Assembly: GCA_964020975.1 (NCBI GenBank) | Contig: OZ026627.1 | Span: 30,558,965-30,622,964, forward strand | Source of the DNA: Hermodice carunculata | Taxonomy: Eukaryota > Annelida > Polychaeta > Eunicida > Amphinomidae | Length of the DNA: 64,000 nucleotides | Reading direction: 5' to 3' | Part shown: piece by piece, positions 11,852-24,815 of the stretch | How positions within the stretch are numbered: position 1 is the stretch's first letter | Layout of the letters: every line of letters starts with the position of its first letter | Program-made: the position numbers and the translations under genes | Notes under the pieces: generated by a model | The model's input: the letters and a program-made list of their open reading frames with translations, nothing else | The model's database searches: none | What the model was told of the DNA's origin: nothing

Positions 11852-13055
11852 TATTGTGATATACTGTTAGATTATGTGTTGCAGATTGACAATATTGCAG
11901 TTTATAAAATGATTTGGCTTATACGGTGACAGGGTTTTGATAGAAATACCTGGCAGTGAAAGTGGCAAAACGGGCACTTTTTGACACCTCGGCGGATGGC
12001 CTTTGTCTGTGTCGATTTTCAAAAGCTGTAATTTTTGTGAAAATAAAGTTATGAAATGTGTAATTTTGTATTTGTTGTTAACTTTTTTAGTTACATGCAT
12101 AAAAGAAATTTCAAGGCTCTAAAAATGAAACTTTTGAAAATACAGAACTTTCAAAATTGCAGCAAATAAGCCATTTTTGATGTTGCCGCGTGAAAAAAAG
12201 TCCAGAGTCTAAAATTGGAAGTTGAGACCCTTGAAATTTCAAAATGATACATATATATCTCACTGTTTTTTATTTTTCTTGTGTATTCATCAGCTTTTTG
12301 CACAAAAATGAAAAATAAATGGCTTTATGAAATAACATTTGGAATAAAATGGGAAAGATGATGTTTTGTAATATAAGGGAACAGGGCTTTCGGTGCATGT
12401 ACCTCAAGTGAAGTGTGCCGGGCATATGGTAAATTCGAATCTGATACACAAACTTGCATCATGCTTGTTGGCTTGTATCTCGTACACAGAGTTGCATCAT
12501 ACACAGCACGAAGACCAGAAAAATTTCCTTAAAATCACTGTATGCCAGAAAATAATCCTTACCCAGTCTCACTAATATACAGTGAAAATTTTCGTCTGCT
12601 GGCGAGGATAGGAAAAAGTCGGAAAAATATGGTAAGGCATATTCCTTGGCCTATTAGATTTAGCGAAAGTTGGTAAGACAAGGTATGGCTAGATAAAACA
12701 CCTGATGCTCAGCTGGTGAAAACACGAGCTTGTTCAAAGCCACAGTAAGACCAGTTAGGGCATTCGGTGTCATTCTTAAAGGGAATGTTTATCACAACGG
12801 CAAGATCCTGCCAGAAATTTTTCTTCTGGTCATGTAACTATATAATGGTCTGCTCAACAATACCAAAGGTTTCAATGCAAAGTTACATAGGATAATTACA
12901 AGGTATTTTTATTTCCACTTGGCATGAAAAGGGAGTATGGAGAAAGATAATGATACAATACTTGTCTTGGGATCTGTTACAAACCCATCTTGTGCAGATT
13001 TAATATTTGTTCAGGTAATTTTAACCCCTGCATTTTTACCCGTTTATCTAAATTA
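11852..13055. other. no gene recognised
   Basis: AT-rich sequence with short open frames only. Confidence 0.5.
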
Positions 13056-14741
13056 GACAGTGTCATTACCATATTCAAACCGTAGTCCTAACGAAACAAA
13101 TCCAAGTCAATTCCGACCAAAGGCAATGTTCCTTGGTATGTATGGCTGATACATATGAGTTTATAATTCGTATGTACTCAAAAGAGACCAAAACGTAAGT
13201 GCAAAGGTCCATAGGGGGGAAAAACTTTATTTTGTTTTCACATGACAGGATGCAAAAAGTTTTGTTTGAAATTTTAGGCCTATTTCAGTAAATTGGCTTG
13301 AACAATTGCATCATTCATGCATATGCAGGACCATACAATTTATGAAAAGGGACCAAAATTTGCAGCACATCAGAGAATTTGTAAGTGGAGGTTCTTAACT
13401 TGTTGAAAATGTCAATAAAATTCAGTATTAAAAAAGGTACTACTTGCAACCACCATCTCAACAATGATCATCATCCATATAAGTCCACAAAGCGACACCA
13501 ACACCAACATCAATCCATCAGAAAAGCCCTCTAGGCCTAAAAGGACCATCAATAAGAATCTAAACAACATGATTATATAATTCAATGTGTTTTAGGCATG
13601 TAGTTAAAGACATGATGTTGTTTCAAAGGAGATAAACTAAGAGTATTTCAAAAAGAAAAGTGTTTGAATTTCCAAATATAGTAAGTACATTGGTTCAAAC
13701 GTTAAACATCAGCCAGAAGCAAGTGACATCAGGCCTCAAATCATAAAAACGTAGTCAAAAATGCATTACAAAAGTCAAAATTTGTAAGGATAGCAGTCAC
13801 ATTTCAAGTTTGTTTCCAGAAGTATTTTTGAAAGGACATTTAAATGTTCAAGAAAGCATATAATCCCACAAATCATCTAATCAGTCAATTATTTGGTTAA
13901 TAATTTAGAATTCCAAAAATGTAGAATGCCATTGTAAGTCATCTGTAAGTCAGCCAAGCATAATGTACATCTAACTCGTGGTTCTATGAAGTTCAAAAGG
14001 TCAAATTGTAGAACAGTCCTAGTTATGGTAAAATTCTACTACTTTTATCAGAGAAAGAATTCGGTTTTATGAAGAGAGAGAGAGAGAGAGGGAGGGATCA
14101 TTTTTTCATTTATAATCAGACGTAGTTCAACTTGTCAGTCAGTTGATTTAGATACTAGTTATTTATACAAGAGAGAGACAGAGAAACAGTACATTAAACA
14201 CTTTGAGCCAACCTGACATGACTTTCACAATAACCAACTATATTCATCAGACAATTATAAAAAACAACATCAGTTTCACTACACTTGGAACACTTACTGC
14301 ACAGTAATATGTGCAGAAAATGCCTGAATGTTCAAATTGTTACCAAATATATAAGGGTTCCATGAAAAGAGAAGTGGATAACAGTTTTCAATGATAGTGA
14401 TGAGACCAAACCGAATACCAGTTTAACCTCGTCAGATCCAGGATCATTTACGAAATAGTAAGACATGCTAGTGTTCGTCGTCAGAAGAATCCATGACCAA
14501 CAGTAATGATATTTAAACCAATGAGAGTATCTTCTACCTGACTGGGAACAGGTTACCAACGTATTGGCAGTGGGTTAAACCAGTTTTACGGGATGCCAAT
14601 CCTCCCACTTTGGAAAACACTCACATTCATTTAAAGTAGGCCTAAAATAAATTTAGCCCTTAATGTTAATGTACAGTTATAAAAGGTAATTACTTGACCA
14701 TAGTTCACAGACATCATCCAAACAATGACAAGACAATTAAG
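13056..14741 (+). repeat. 1.7 kb duplicated segment, copy A
   Basis: Starts at aaattagacagtgtcatt and ends near acatcatccaaac. The whole stretch matches 17,870-19,718 in the same orientation, roughly 85% by eye, with the same order of landmarks (cattcatg, aaccaccatctcaac, gttaaaccagttttacggg). Near the left end it has exon-like pieces: 13,056-13,147, ending before gtatgt, and 13,253-13,394, after an acceptor-like cag. In this copy the frame across the first piece is shifted relative to copy B, and the second piece contains an in-frame TGA. It may therefore be a decayed 3' part of a duplicated gene, or a transposable unit. Confidence 0.75.
14073..14090 (+). repeat. short (GA)n
   Basis: About nine GA units inside copy A. 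Copy B carries a much longer (GA)n tract near the corresponding place. Confidence 0.9.
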
Positions 14742-15879
14742 AATTTTAAGTCAGACTACTATATTTACATTAGAATTGCGGAACATGTCAAAATTTGAAT
14801 TTAAACACCCCAAAAAAAGTTTGCACGTGAACACAGGATAACTAAATTTAATGCTAATATTATATTTATTATGAAACATGGTTAAGTTCTTCCATGTTCC
14901 ATTCTCACTAGGAAAAACAGCACAATAGGCCTAAAATTCGTTACAAAAATATTACTCACATCAGCTGAGTAAGTATTCCTTACATTGTGTCACTATATTC
15001 AAAAGGATGAGGAAATGATACTGTGAATCAGAGCCCTGAACAACCTCAGGATCTCATGCCCAGGCCCTTACTGCGTGTAACTACTGAGTTGTTCAGACAG
15101 CAAGGCATAGGTGACTTGAACAATCAGCCAGCCAATTGTGGTCTGAGTGATTGTACTTAAAGCATGCCTACATATTGTTATGGTTGCAAAGTCACTGAAA
15201 AAAAGTTGTTGAACTCTGCCTTGGTAAACCGCATGCCCAATTAGCAAATAATTTTAAGCATTCCACCAGCTCCAACTCATGATCTGTCGATGAAACACAT
15301 TTCTTCCCAACATAAACATTTACAGGAATTCTCCTCGCAACACTCTACAGAAAAGACTTTTAAGAAACAGCAAAGTACTAAGACATTTACTCGTTCAAAA
15401 CAGAGTTATGTGCGTCGACCATATGTTGATTCTGTGCGCAGTTTGTTATACTACCTTATATCGTCTTTTTATGACAGGCATTGCACATGACAAAATACAT
15501 ATCAATTCAGCAAAGGAATGTTTCATTGCTGAAGGTAATGACATATATTGTGAAATATCCCATGACTTTGTTTCCTGTGACATTTAATGCCTTATTATAG
15601 ACATGAAGAGCAAACTGTGACATACATCATTGCCAGGGTTTCAATTACTGAAAGGTATTAGATGATCTCAAATATTTAAAAGCTACACATTTATATCTAT
15701 GTATGCATAGTACAAAAGAATAAAAACAGATCAACATTTATAAATTTTCGTGATCTTATTCGAAGATTCCCATAAATTAGGTCAGTGTTGGTCATTTTTT
15801 GGCAATCAAAATTAGAAAGCAAACCTCTTTACCTGTATTACGCTTAAGGTATATATGTACAGTAAAGTATCATACAGAA
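14742..15879. other. no gene recognised
   Basis: No identifiable coding sequence. The short frame at 15,290 has no domain. Confidence 0.5.
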
Positions 15880-16860
15880 ACGTATCATGGTACTATTGTA
15901 GATCTTGTGGCAACAAAGCTGTTGGATAACTTGAATGTAAAGCTAAGAATATTGAGTAAACACACTAGTGCTTCACAAGCCTTGAAAGCATGCTTGCCCT
16001 GAGGCCTGGTACAGCACAAGCTGTAAGAGGTTTACAGTTGACAATGGAGGGTCTATCAAGACTATACCTTAATGCCTTGCTAGCTTGGATGAAAGATAAT
16101 AGGGATGTGCATATGTTAAATGATATTGGCAAATGGCATGCAAGATGCTTTTGCATTCAAGAATAGGCAACAAATAAGAGCAATCAGACCCACATGTGAA
16201 GCCCAAATTGAAAACTGTAATTTTTTCATGACAGAGTTTTCACAGCTGGGGTGTGTAATTCAGCACCATTTGCATACTGGCAAAACTTTTTGCAGCGGTA
16301 GGGGTTTCAAATAGCAGAAAAAAGAAGCCAATTGCGATTTGTATTTGAATGCTGTATGTGAAACAATCCTGTAATTTTTAGCAGCTGGTAGACACAGCTA
16401 CGTAAAATGCACACCACTTTATGCAGCTGACATGAAAGAGCATCTAAAAAATTTCAAACACTTGCAAAATAGTTTTGTGGTGCGTCATATAAAGAGACGT
16501 TTGATTGCGTTGCAACTAAACAAGCTCAAGAACAAACTGTGAACCGTGAATATGAAGGCCAAGGAAGGATCATTGGATTCACTTTGCCTAAATACGCTGG
16601 TTGATAAATAGACACATCTGCAGAGAATATGTTACATCTTCTCAGCCTCTGTGCAATATGTCCTCAGGTACCTCATGCCATGCTGAAATGGTTACAAGTT
16701 GAATTCAATGGGATGCAAATTATAAACAAATTTTCAGATGAATGGCCAAATCCATGCAATGTTGATAATGTGCCAACACTTCTTGTTAATATTTCAACAA
16801 GATTTGTTGCATCCCAGGAAGTTGAAACATCATTGCTGTAATGTATCCAAAAAATGGAAA
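15880..16860 (+). pseudogene. relic of a large multi-copy metazoan protein family (partial)
   Basis: Scattered segments across frames recall an uncharacterised, highly repetitive protein found in many copies in cnidarian, mollusc and echinoderm genomes. The clearest is around 16,440-16,600, with NSFVVRHIKRRF, then EQTVNREY and GRIIGFTLPKYA; a later piece at 16,720-16,840 has NKFSDEWPNP and FVASQEVETSLL. The order of pieces agrees with that family. The copy is broken and incomplete. The family's nature (mobile or not) is not known to me, and the match is from memory. A longer relic of the same family lies on the minus strand at 40.0-44.1 kb. Confidence 0.5.
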
Positions 16861-17129
16861 AGGGTGGAGTAGTAACTCCATAAATCAGGTTAATAGAGAA
16901 ACTAGGTTTTTGGAAACCAAAATAAGCAGTCGAAACTCCAACATTTGTTGAAATGAAAAAAACTGATAACCAGACGTGAAGACGCACCTATTAGAATAAA
17001 CTGAGCAAAATTGTTTCATTGTCTTCTGGGAGTTTCACATATCAACAGCAAGAAATCTTAACGTCTGTCCACTTATGGCGTTGTTCAGCATAAAAACTAT
17101 TCCGTATTATTATGTATCAGTGTTTTACA

Positions 17130-17345
17130 ACCTGGTGTGAATGTTTGTAAGGGTGCCAGCTCTGGAATTTATCTCAAAAGAAGTGGATTATTTTCACGCA
17201 GTGTGGCGTAAGGCAATTCGAAGTATATGGAGATTACGTTTCATGAGGCCTAGTGAGTTGCTGCTTTATGTATTTCAAGATTACCATGTAGAGATTCCAC
17301 CTCACAAAACTTTATTCAATTTTTCCATTTTGTTTGAAGTGTTGT
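17130..17345 (+). mobile_element. LINE fragment (C-terminal, after the RT domain)
   Basis: The open stretch contains FHAVWRKAIRSIWRL followed by RPSELL. This is the AWRK-x-R-x-W-L...LL motif found just past the reverse transcriptase domain of CR1/RTE-like non-LTR retrotransposons. No RT domain adjoins it, so it is an isolated scrap ending at a TAA at 17,344. Confidence 0.5.
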
Positions 17346-17454
17346 AACTCAATAACTAGTATCTGTTGCCTATTATCCCTGAATAAAGCTCTTCAAACCC
17401 TGTAACTTCCTTAATATGATTGTGGAAAAACACAATCTACCGTAAATTCTCTGT

Positions 17455-17797
17455 TAGATGACAGATCTCTATTAAAAGACACAAACCAACTTTGGGACAT
17501 CTACAAGGTTTTAATCTCCGTCACTAGCAAGTCTAATCTGAGATACATTGGGGTCAAAGATGAAGAAAGGGAAACTTTACATACTGCAGCATCTCATATA
17601 TTGATATAACAAGATCCGAGTTTGAAACTGTCAAGGCATTTGACATGTCTGCCTTGATAACACAATACAAAGCTCTTCTTAAAGAATAAGCTGAGGCTTG
17701 AAAGAACTTTGCTGCTCACAATGTAGCATTGTTTTCCAGCAGTCTCATGTTTGCAACAAGTCTGAACTTGTTTTACTTCAACTATGTTTCATTGTAG
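17455..17797 (+). pseudogene. degenerate coding-like stretch upstream of copy B
   Basis: Two open pieces look protein-like but are not continuous. One, from 17,455, reads LLDDRSLLKDTNQLWDIYKV on to KDEERETLHTAASH. The other, from about 17,605, reads ITRSEFETVKAFDMSALI then TQYKALLKE, followed by two stops at codons where Gln would fit and then KNFAAHN. The next good acceptor, tttcattgtag, leads into the exon-like segment at 17,798. This may be the 5' remainder of the gene whose end is duplicated in copies A and B. Family unknown. Confidence 0.3.
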
Positions 17798-17948
17798 GAC
17801 TTCATAAATGCTTTGTACCTAAGAGCTGCCACTTTGAGCCAAGATGAACCAGTTAGTCCCACCAAATTAGACAGTGTCACAACCATACCAAACCGTAGTC
17901 CTAATGAAACAAATCCAAGTCGATTCCGACCAAAGGCAATGTTCCTTG
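17798..17948 (+). CDS. exon-like segment, unknown gene
   Basis: Acceptor tttcattgtag, then 50 open codons starting DFINALYLRAATLSQDE, continuing PTKLDSVTTIPNRSP and ending FRPKAMFL, then the donor cttg|gtatgt. It overlaps the start of repeat copy B, and the same 3' half with the same donor is present at 13,056 and 3,431. In those two copies small length differences break this frame. Serine, proline and threonine dominate, suggesting a disordered linker. Not recognised. Confidence 0.35.
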
Positions 17949-19062
17949 GTATGTATAGCTGAATCACATAAATTTAGAGTTTGTCTTTACCCAAACGAGT
18001 CGAAAACGGATGTACAAAGGTCCATAGGGTAAAGAAACCATGTCTAGTTTTAACATTACAGAATGCAAAAAGTTTTGTTCAACATTATAAGCCTGTTTCA
18101 GTAATTTGGCTGGAACAGGTGCATCATTCATGTGCATATAGGACCGTACAATTCATGAAAAGGGACGAAAACTTGCAGCACATCAGAGCATTTGCAAGCA
18201 CAGGTTCCTAATTTGCTGAAAATGTCAATAAAATTCAGCATGTAAAAAGGTTCTAGTTGCAACCACCATCTCAACAATGATCATCATCCATACAAGTCCA
18301 CAAAGTGACACTAACACCAACATCAATCCATCAGAAAAAGCCTCCTAGGCCTAAAATGACCTTCAACAAGAATCCAGACAACATGATTATACAGTTCGAT
18401 GTGTTTCACACATGTACTTAAAGGTATGATGTTGTTTTAAAGGAGATAAACTAAGAGTATTTCTGTTAAAAAAGTGTTTGAATGTGCAAATATACTGATG
18501 AGAAGTCAATACATTGTCATAGTTTACAGGTACACTGGTTCAAATGTTGAACATCAGCCACAAACAAGTGACATCAGGCCTCAAAATATAAAACCGTAGT
18601 CAAAAATTGCCTTAAAATAGCCAAAATTTATAAGTATAGTAGTCACACTTCAAGTATGGTTTCCAGAAGTGTTTAAGAAATCATAAAATCCCACAAGTCA
18701 TCTAAAAAGTAATTTATAAAGGTAATAATTTAGAATTCAAAAAATGTAGTATGCCATTGTACGTCATCTGAGAGTCAGCCGACCATAATGTACATCTAAT
18801 TCATGGTTCTATAAAGTTCAAAAGGTCAAAATGTAAAACAGTCCAAATCATTGTAAAATTCTACTAAATTTATCAGAGAAAGAATTAGGTTTCATGAAAA
18901 GAAAGAAAGAAAAGAAAAAGAGAGAGAAACCGTGTTGAAATTCTTAAATGTAACTGTAAGTATGACTGTTTTCCTCCATGTAACAGTTTTTTAACTTTTT
19001 TATTGATAATCAGACATAGTTCAACTTGTCAGTCAGCTGATTTAGATGCTAATTATCCATAC

Positions 19063-19124
<62 letters not shown>

Positions 19125-19718
19125 CCAAATATGCATAAATTTAACCATTTATTGAAAGTAACCATGTATCGGCTGTACATTAAACACCTTGAGTCAACCT
19201 GACACGACCTTAACAATAACAAGCTATATACATCAGACAATTATAAATAAAAACATCAGTCCCACTACACTTGGAACACTTAACGCACTGCAACATGTGC
19301 ATAAAATGCCTGAATGTTTAAATTGTTACCAAACATATAAAAGTTCCATGAAAAGAGAAGCGGACAACGATAATGATAGTGATGAGACCAAACCGAATAC
19401 CAACTCAACTTTGTCAGATCCAGTATCATTTATGAAATAGTAAGAAATGCTAGTGTTCAACGTCGGAAGGATCCATGACCAACAGTAATGAAATTTAAAT
19501 GAATGAGAGTATCTTCTACCTGACGAACAGGTAACCAACATATTGGCAGTGGGTTAAACCAGTTTTACGGGATCCCAATCCTCCCACTTTGGAAAACACC
19601 CACATACATTTAAAGTAGACCTAAAACAAATTAAGCCCTGAATTTCAATGTACAGTTATAAAAGGTAATTACATGACCATAGCTTACAGACATCATCCAA
19701 AAGGACAGGACAATTATC
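17870..19718 (+). repeat. 1.85 kb duplicated segment, copy B
   Basis: Direct-orientation counterpart of 13,056-14,741. It is longer mainly because of a (GA)n tract of about 58 bp. It holds a second exon-like piece at 18,060-18,211 after an acceptor (aacattacag), reading NAKSFVQHYKPVSVIWLEQ and ending IRAFASTGS before a TAA. The same frame is readable in copy A apart from one TGA. The long remainder would then be 3' untranslated sequence. Confidence 0.75.
19067..19125 (+). repeat. (GA)n microsatellite
   Basis: About 28 GA units inside copy B. Confidence 0.97.
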
Positions 19719-21623
19719 TGCTGACGTTGAATCACTGTAGTGAGTAGGATGTTAAGCCAAAGTTATAGAGCCAGCTTTTGGAGTTGCAGAAATCTGAGGC
19801 ACATTTACAACATTCAAGAATTAAATCTGTGCAAAATCACACCTATCTGCCTTAAATTATACCAGTGATTCAGATGAATGTGTGGATTCAAAGCTGGTGA
19901 CCGCATAGGTACACACAAAGACGTAGCACCATAAAAGACAAAGAGGGACGAAGGGGATGTTCAAAGCCTCATTCCAGTAATCACGCCTGACTTAATGACA
20001 AATTCCTTCTGCTAAGATGGATTGAAACAGGATTCTGAGGCCCTACCCTTTATAAATATAGTTCTAGAGTGGTGCTGCCACCTGATGGAACTAAATCCTT
20101 TTTCAATTCTTAGGTATAACACAGATACAAACATTTGTTAAGCAGGTATGAACATAAATGAGATGAGTTTCTAGAGTCGGATACCAAACCTCGAAGTCAA
20201 AACCTTTGCTTCTCTGGCATAAAAAGAGAAAAAGGTAAGGCCACTGATGAAAAAATCGCCAATATTTCTCTCGTGTGTTGCTTACATGGAAACCTGATCA
20301 TCCTTGCACAGTCTACACACATTAATTTGAAAGATGTCCTAAGGAAAAAACTATCAACAGTGCCATACCCTCTTGCCCACTCAGATGGGTGTTAAAAAAA
20401 AGCAAACAAAACAAAAACAAAAACAAAACACCACAATCTTGCTTCTTTCATAAATAGTTCATAAATGGAAACCAGGCCATAAGTTGGTCAAGCCAACCAT
20501 TTGCTCAGGTATGGGCACAGATTAACATTGAGCAACTCTTTATAGAAGTTGCACATCTTTTCATAATAATCAGGATTCAAAGAAGCAGACAAAGAAGATC
20601 ACGGAAAAAACAGGAAATTTAGTAAATGGATACAAAAGACATTGTTCAAAATTTACTACAGGCTTTCTCTACTGCCACTGATCAATTAAATATAGGTCTA
20701 AACTACTATCATTTCGAAGGATAACCAGAATGAATAAATTTTTGCCTTTTACTTACTCTGAACACACATTGCCACAAAAACGTTGTTTAAATTGTATGTG
20801 TAATTATACAACAACTATGGGGAAAGCGCATTCGAAAAAGACAAATTTGGATCAAATATTTTGTAGCGTTTCTTTCAAAACAAAAATTATTGATACACTG
20901 AACATTCAGTCCCTTTTTAAATTGAAATTTGTTCGTATCGTGATTCCCAAGGAATGCAAATAAAAATTCCCCCATTATTTCCTATATGTATGGCAGTAAC
21001 ATTGGACAAAGTATAATCAATTACACGAAATTACATTTCTGACTTCAAGTTCTCTTGACAATATCGCAGCTAACCGAATTGTGACTGTGTGTCAACAATA
21101 GATATTCCAATTTTGTTGATACATACAACAAACTTGCATTTACAGGTAATTTGGATATAATACAAAATTCAGTTGTAAAAGATTTGATGGAAAAAAGTAC
21201 AAAATTCCGGATATGTAAGTTGAACATTGATAGTATTTTGCAGGATACGTGTAGAGCTTTTGATTCTAACCGTATGAAATGGACAAAGAAAGAAAAAGTA
21301 GAAGTTTAGGAATCTGAAGGATGGATGTCAAACTTGCAAAAGGTCTTTAGAAAAAAATCTAACGTTACATATCTCACTTTAAGATTTTCAGTGTGGTAAA
21401 TTTGGAGCACTTAAGGTTGCCAAAGCAGCCAAAAAAACTACAAGAAAGATTTGTAATCACTAACATTTGTAAGGCAGGTGCCAATTTTTGGATCATCTGC
21501 AACACATATTATCCGGATGTATTGAAAAATGAACTAGGCATAAACAATATATCAGTAATGACAGGAAATGACGGATATAAATTACACAAATAATCCATTG
21601 ATAATTTGATAGATACACAAAAT
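19719..21623. other. no gene recognised
   Basis: Nothing identifiable. Contains an A-rich tract at about 20,393-20,432. Confidence 0.5.
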
Positions 21624-22009
21624 ATAATACAGAAAAACATGATCCATATTGATAAATTCCAAACCCAATAATGACAGCAAAGAGATTCCAGACTTGCCAA
21701 AGCATCAACATTTATCTCTCAATACCAATGTGAAGAAACAAAGTTCACTCCTGACTTGAAACAGGCAGTTACCCATAAAAGGCAACTGGTGGTTTAAACC
21801 GGTCCTCTCAATCTTAAAAATATTCATCATTAACTGCAGACACTAATTCTTTTCCAAAACGTATAGACCTAACTACCCAAAACACAAATTTCATTACTTT
21901 TGCCAAAAAAATAAAGGAGACCTGTTAGGCCTATCACCTTTTAGTTCGCCCGACTTGTCAGTCAGCTAGGTTTACAGCAAAATTGTAAAGAAGGCCTACA
22001 TCGTTTTTG
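21624..22009 (+). repeat. tandem duplication, unit 1
   Basis: Starts at acagaaaaacatgatccat and ends near aggcctacatcg. It recurs at 22,118-22,496, a period of about 494 bp, with few differences: an intervening ~110 bp separates the units. Near its right end the motif cttgtcagtcagct is also found in the 13 and 18 kb repeats, hinting at distant kinship. Confidence 0.85.
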
Positions 22010-22117
22010 TGATATTTATAAATCTGGAACATTATAAACACACTCTACCTCCACTATAACTATGAGTCAGAGAACAAAGCCCATAGCACTACATAGCCAC
22101 TGAAGTATTTATCAAAT

Positions 22118-22496
22118 AGTACAGAAAAACATGATCCATATTCATAAATTCCAAACCCAACTATGACAGCAAAGAGATTCCAGACTTGCCAAAGCATCAA
22201 CATTTATCTTTCAATAACGATGTGAAGAAACAGAATTCACTCCTGACTTGAAACAGGCAGTTACCCTTAAAAGGCAACTGGTGGTTTTAAACCGGTTCTT
22301 TCAACCTTAGGAATATTCATCATTAACTGCAGACACTAGTTCTTTTCCAAAATGTATAGGCCTAACCACCCAAAACACAAATTTCATTACTTCTGCCAAA
22401 AATATAAAAGAGACCTGTTAGGCCTATCACCTTTTAGTTCTCCCGACTTGTCAGTCAGCTAAGTTTACAGCAAAATAGTAAAGTAGGCCTACATCG
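22118..22496 (+). repeat. tandem duplication, unit 2
   Basis: Second unit of the tandem pair, very close in sequence to unit 1, so the duplication is fairly recent. No coding frame is conserved between the units. Confidence 0.85.
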
Positions 22497-22596
22497 TTAT
22501 AAAGATGAGATGAAATGAAATCTTAAGATCAAAATTCCTGATGAGGTTTCCTCTTTTCTACTTTTGTATTAGATACCCAAATTACATCAAACCCTT

Positions 22597-22597
22597 T

Positions 22598-22640
<43 letters not shown>
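22597..22640 (+). repeat. (TAA/TGA)n tract at the LINE 3' end
   Basis: TAATAATGATAATGATAATG-type repeat abutting the LINE's 3' end, which is on the left because the element is on the minus strand. Confidence 0.9.
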
Positions 22641-24815
22641 TTAATTCAAACCCCCGAGGTGCGGGGAAAATGACAATACACAAAAATCAGTTCACAGTAC
22701 GTAAATACAAATAATTAACCCATATGCAATTAAATTATATAATTATAGACATAATTTACAAGAAAGCGAATAAAACAGTGAAGCAAATAATATTCAGTAC
22801 AGGTAAAAATCCACAAGCTAAAAAGAAATAACTTAAGACTGCTGAGCACTAATCTCTTGTGACTGTAGCCACTGCAGCTGGGTCTGGCGGCGAGAGGTGG
22901 ACACGGCATGGAGAGACCGTAGGCGCTCCGTGCAGTGGACAGCACTGGCAGCCAGAGCCAGATACCACAAGCCAAAGTCGAAGTAAAAAAAAAAAGGCTA
23001 TACTTCTCATACATAAAACGTTAAAATATAAATAAATAAGTATGAATTTCCGAGGCCCAAATCTGTTTAGAAAGCTCGAGTCAGCAGGCGTACAAGAATA
23101 TTGTTCTATAGACCAGGGTTTAACAAAGTTTTCCTCCATTAACAAAAATCTCAATGAGTTGACTACTCCATCCAAGTTCCTCACTGTTGATGAACGAGCA
23201 TCTTGAGGAACAGGATTGCCAAATATTATATTAATAGGAGAAATACCATAATTAATAATTCTGTCAACCAGAGAATCTGAAACACTGACCCCTTCAGTGA
23301 TATATTTTGCTAAGAAATGGGAACATAATTTTCTATAGGGAGAGTCCACTTTAAACACATGTGCCAGTAGTGACATCGTCTCTTCTTTAACCATATCATT
23401 CACAGGGGCCATATCTAGGGCAGACAATGACTTAGAATGATGAGATCGTATTCCAATTCCAAGATATTTCTTAATAGTACCACCCTGAGTAGATTCCAGT
23501 TTCTGTATTTCAGATTTAGATAGATGTATGGAGTTCAGCCCATAAAGGAGACATGGGGCGCCAATACTTTTCTAAAGATGTGCTTTGACATCCGAGGTGA
23601 GACCTGGGTATGACATACCAACACTACTAAGGCCAGACATAGCTCTGCGGGCAGATGCTACTCTTTTATCCACATGACTTGCAGCCTTCCCGTCACCAGA
23701 GAAGGAAACCTTAAGGCTTACTAGGCTCTCGACTGTTTCCAATGGATGCCCACAAAGAAACCACTTAGGTTCTTGCAAAAGACGACATTTGCCAAAAACA
23801 ATGCATTTATTTTTTTTCCGGACTAAATTTAAAATGCCACAGTTTGGTGTATTGTTCACAAATATGAACAAGAGCTTCCAATCCAGTAACGGTGGAACTA
23901 AATACAGTAATGCCGTCAGCGTATGAGTACAACAACCCGTAAACCTACATCAGCAGTTTGCAATTCCAATAATAGGTCATTGATAAAATAATTTAACAGG
24001 TGGGGAGAAACTATACTCCCTTGCCTGGTACCACGAGAACATTTAAATTCAGTACTGTATTTACCCTTCCATTTAACGACAGCATGCAGATTCTGGTACC
24101 ACCTATATAAAAATATCCAGTGTGACGTAGGCAACTTAGCTATTAATTTATAAAACAGTGCTGCATGCCAGATACTGTCGAAACATTTCATAGCATCAAG
24201 ACTACATGCGTACACTGGAGAGCTGCCTTGATTGAAACACTGTACAATGTCATGAAGAAGGGCACAGCCCATATTAGCACCTCTCCCATTTCTGAAACTA
24301 AATTGATTATCAGCAAAGTTATCTTCTGGTATCAGAAACATTTCAAGAATCTTGGCATGGAAAGAGGTAAGCGTAATGGGCCTATAACTATTAGGGCTGT
24401 TAGGATTTGGACTACTTTTCTTAAGAACTGGGATCACAATACCCATCTGTGGTACCCGAGGGACAACTTTCCAAGTCATAATTGTAGAATACAAGGTAGA
24501 TAAATGTTTACCAAGTACTTCAGAATTACCATTAGTAAGGTGTTCAGTAGAGATACCGTCACAACCTGGAGAAGTATTACTCTTCAACTTAAGAATGAAT
24601 GAATGAATTGACTTGATCAGGGCTGATAGTGACATGTCATAAACTCCCTGATTTTGAGAGAAGAAAGATTCAACCTTAGCGATGATGTCAAGCTGTTTGC
24701 TTGAGAAAGGTTTAGTGTCATTCACGACTTGAGAAAAAAACTCCATAGAATGCTTGGGTTGAAGAGAAGAGCATGGGTTCTTCTTTTTATGTATTTTTAT
24801 TCCAAAAAGCACTCA
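22600..24815 (-). mobile_element. 5'-truncated LINE (non-LTR retrotransposon)
   Basis: The minus strand carries a reverse transcriptase and the region after it. The ORF at 23,916-24,812 has SPGCDGISTEHL, then NSYRPITLTS, DAMKCFDSIWHA and the finger-palm motif RGTRQGSIVSPHLL. The catalytic box (YSYADGIT) lies one frame over near 23,900, so there is a frameshift just before it. Downstream pieces at 23,572-23,871 (SARRAMSGLSSVGMSY) and 22,849-23,427 are the usual C-terminal region in further frames. No endonuclease precedes the RT. The 3' end runs into an ATT/ATC microsatellite (22,597-22,640), as in CR1/L2-type LINEs. The clade is not settled. A dead copy. Confidence 0.85.

Noticed and set aside
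24165-24503. 112-codon plus-strand frame
   Set aside because: Antisense shadow of the LINE reverse transcriptase on the minus strand.
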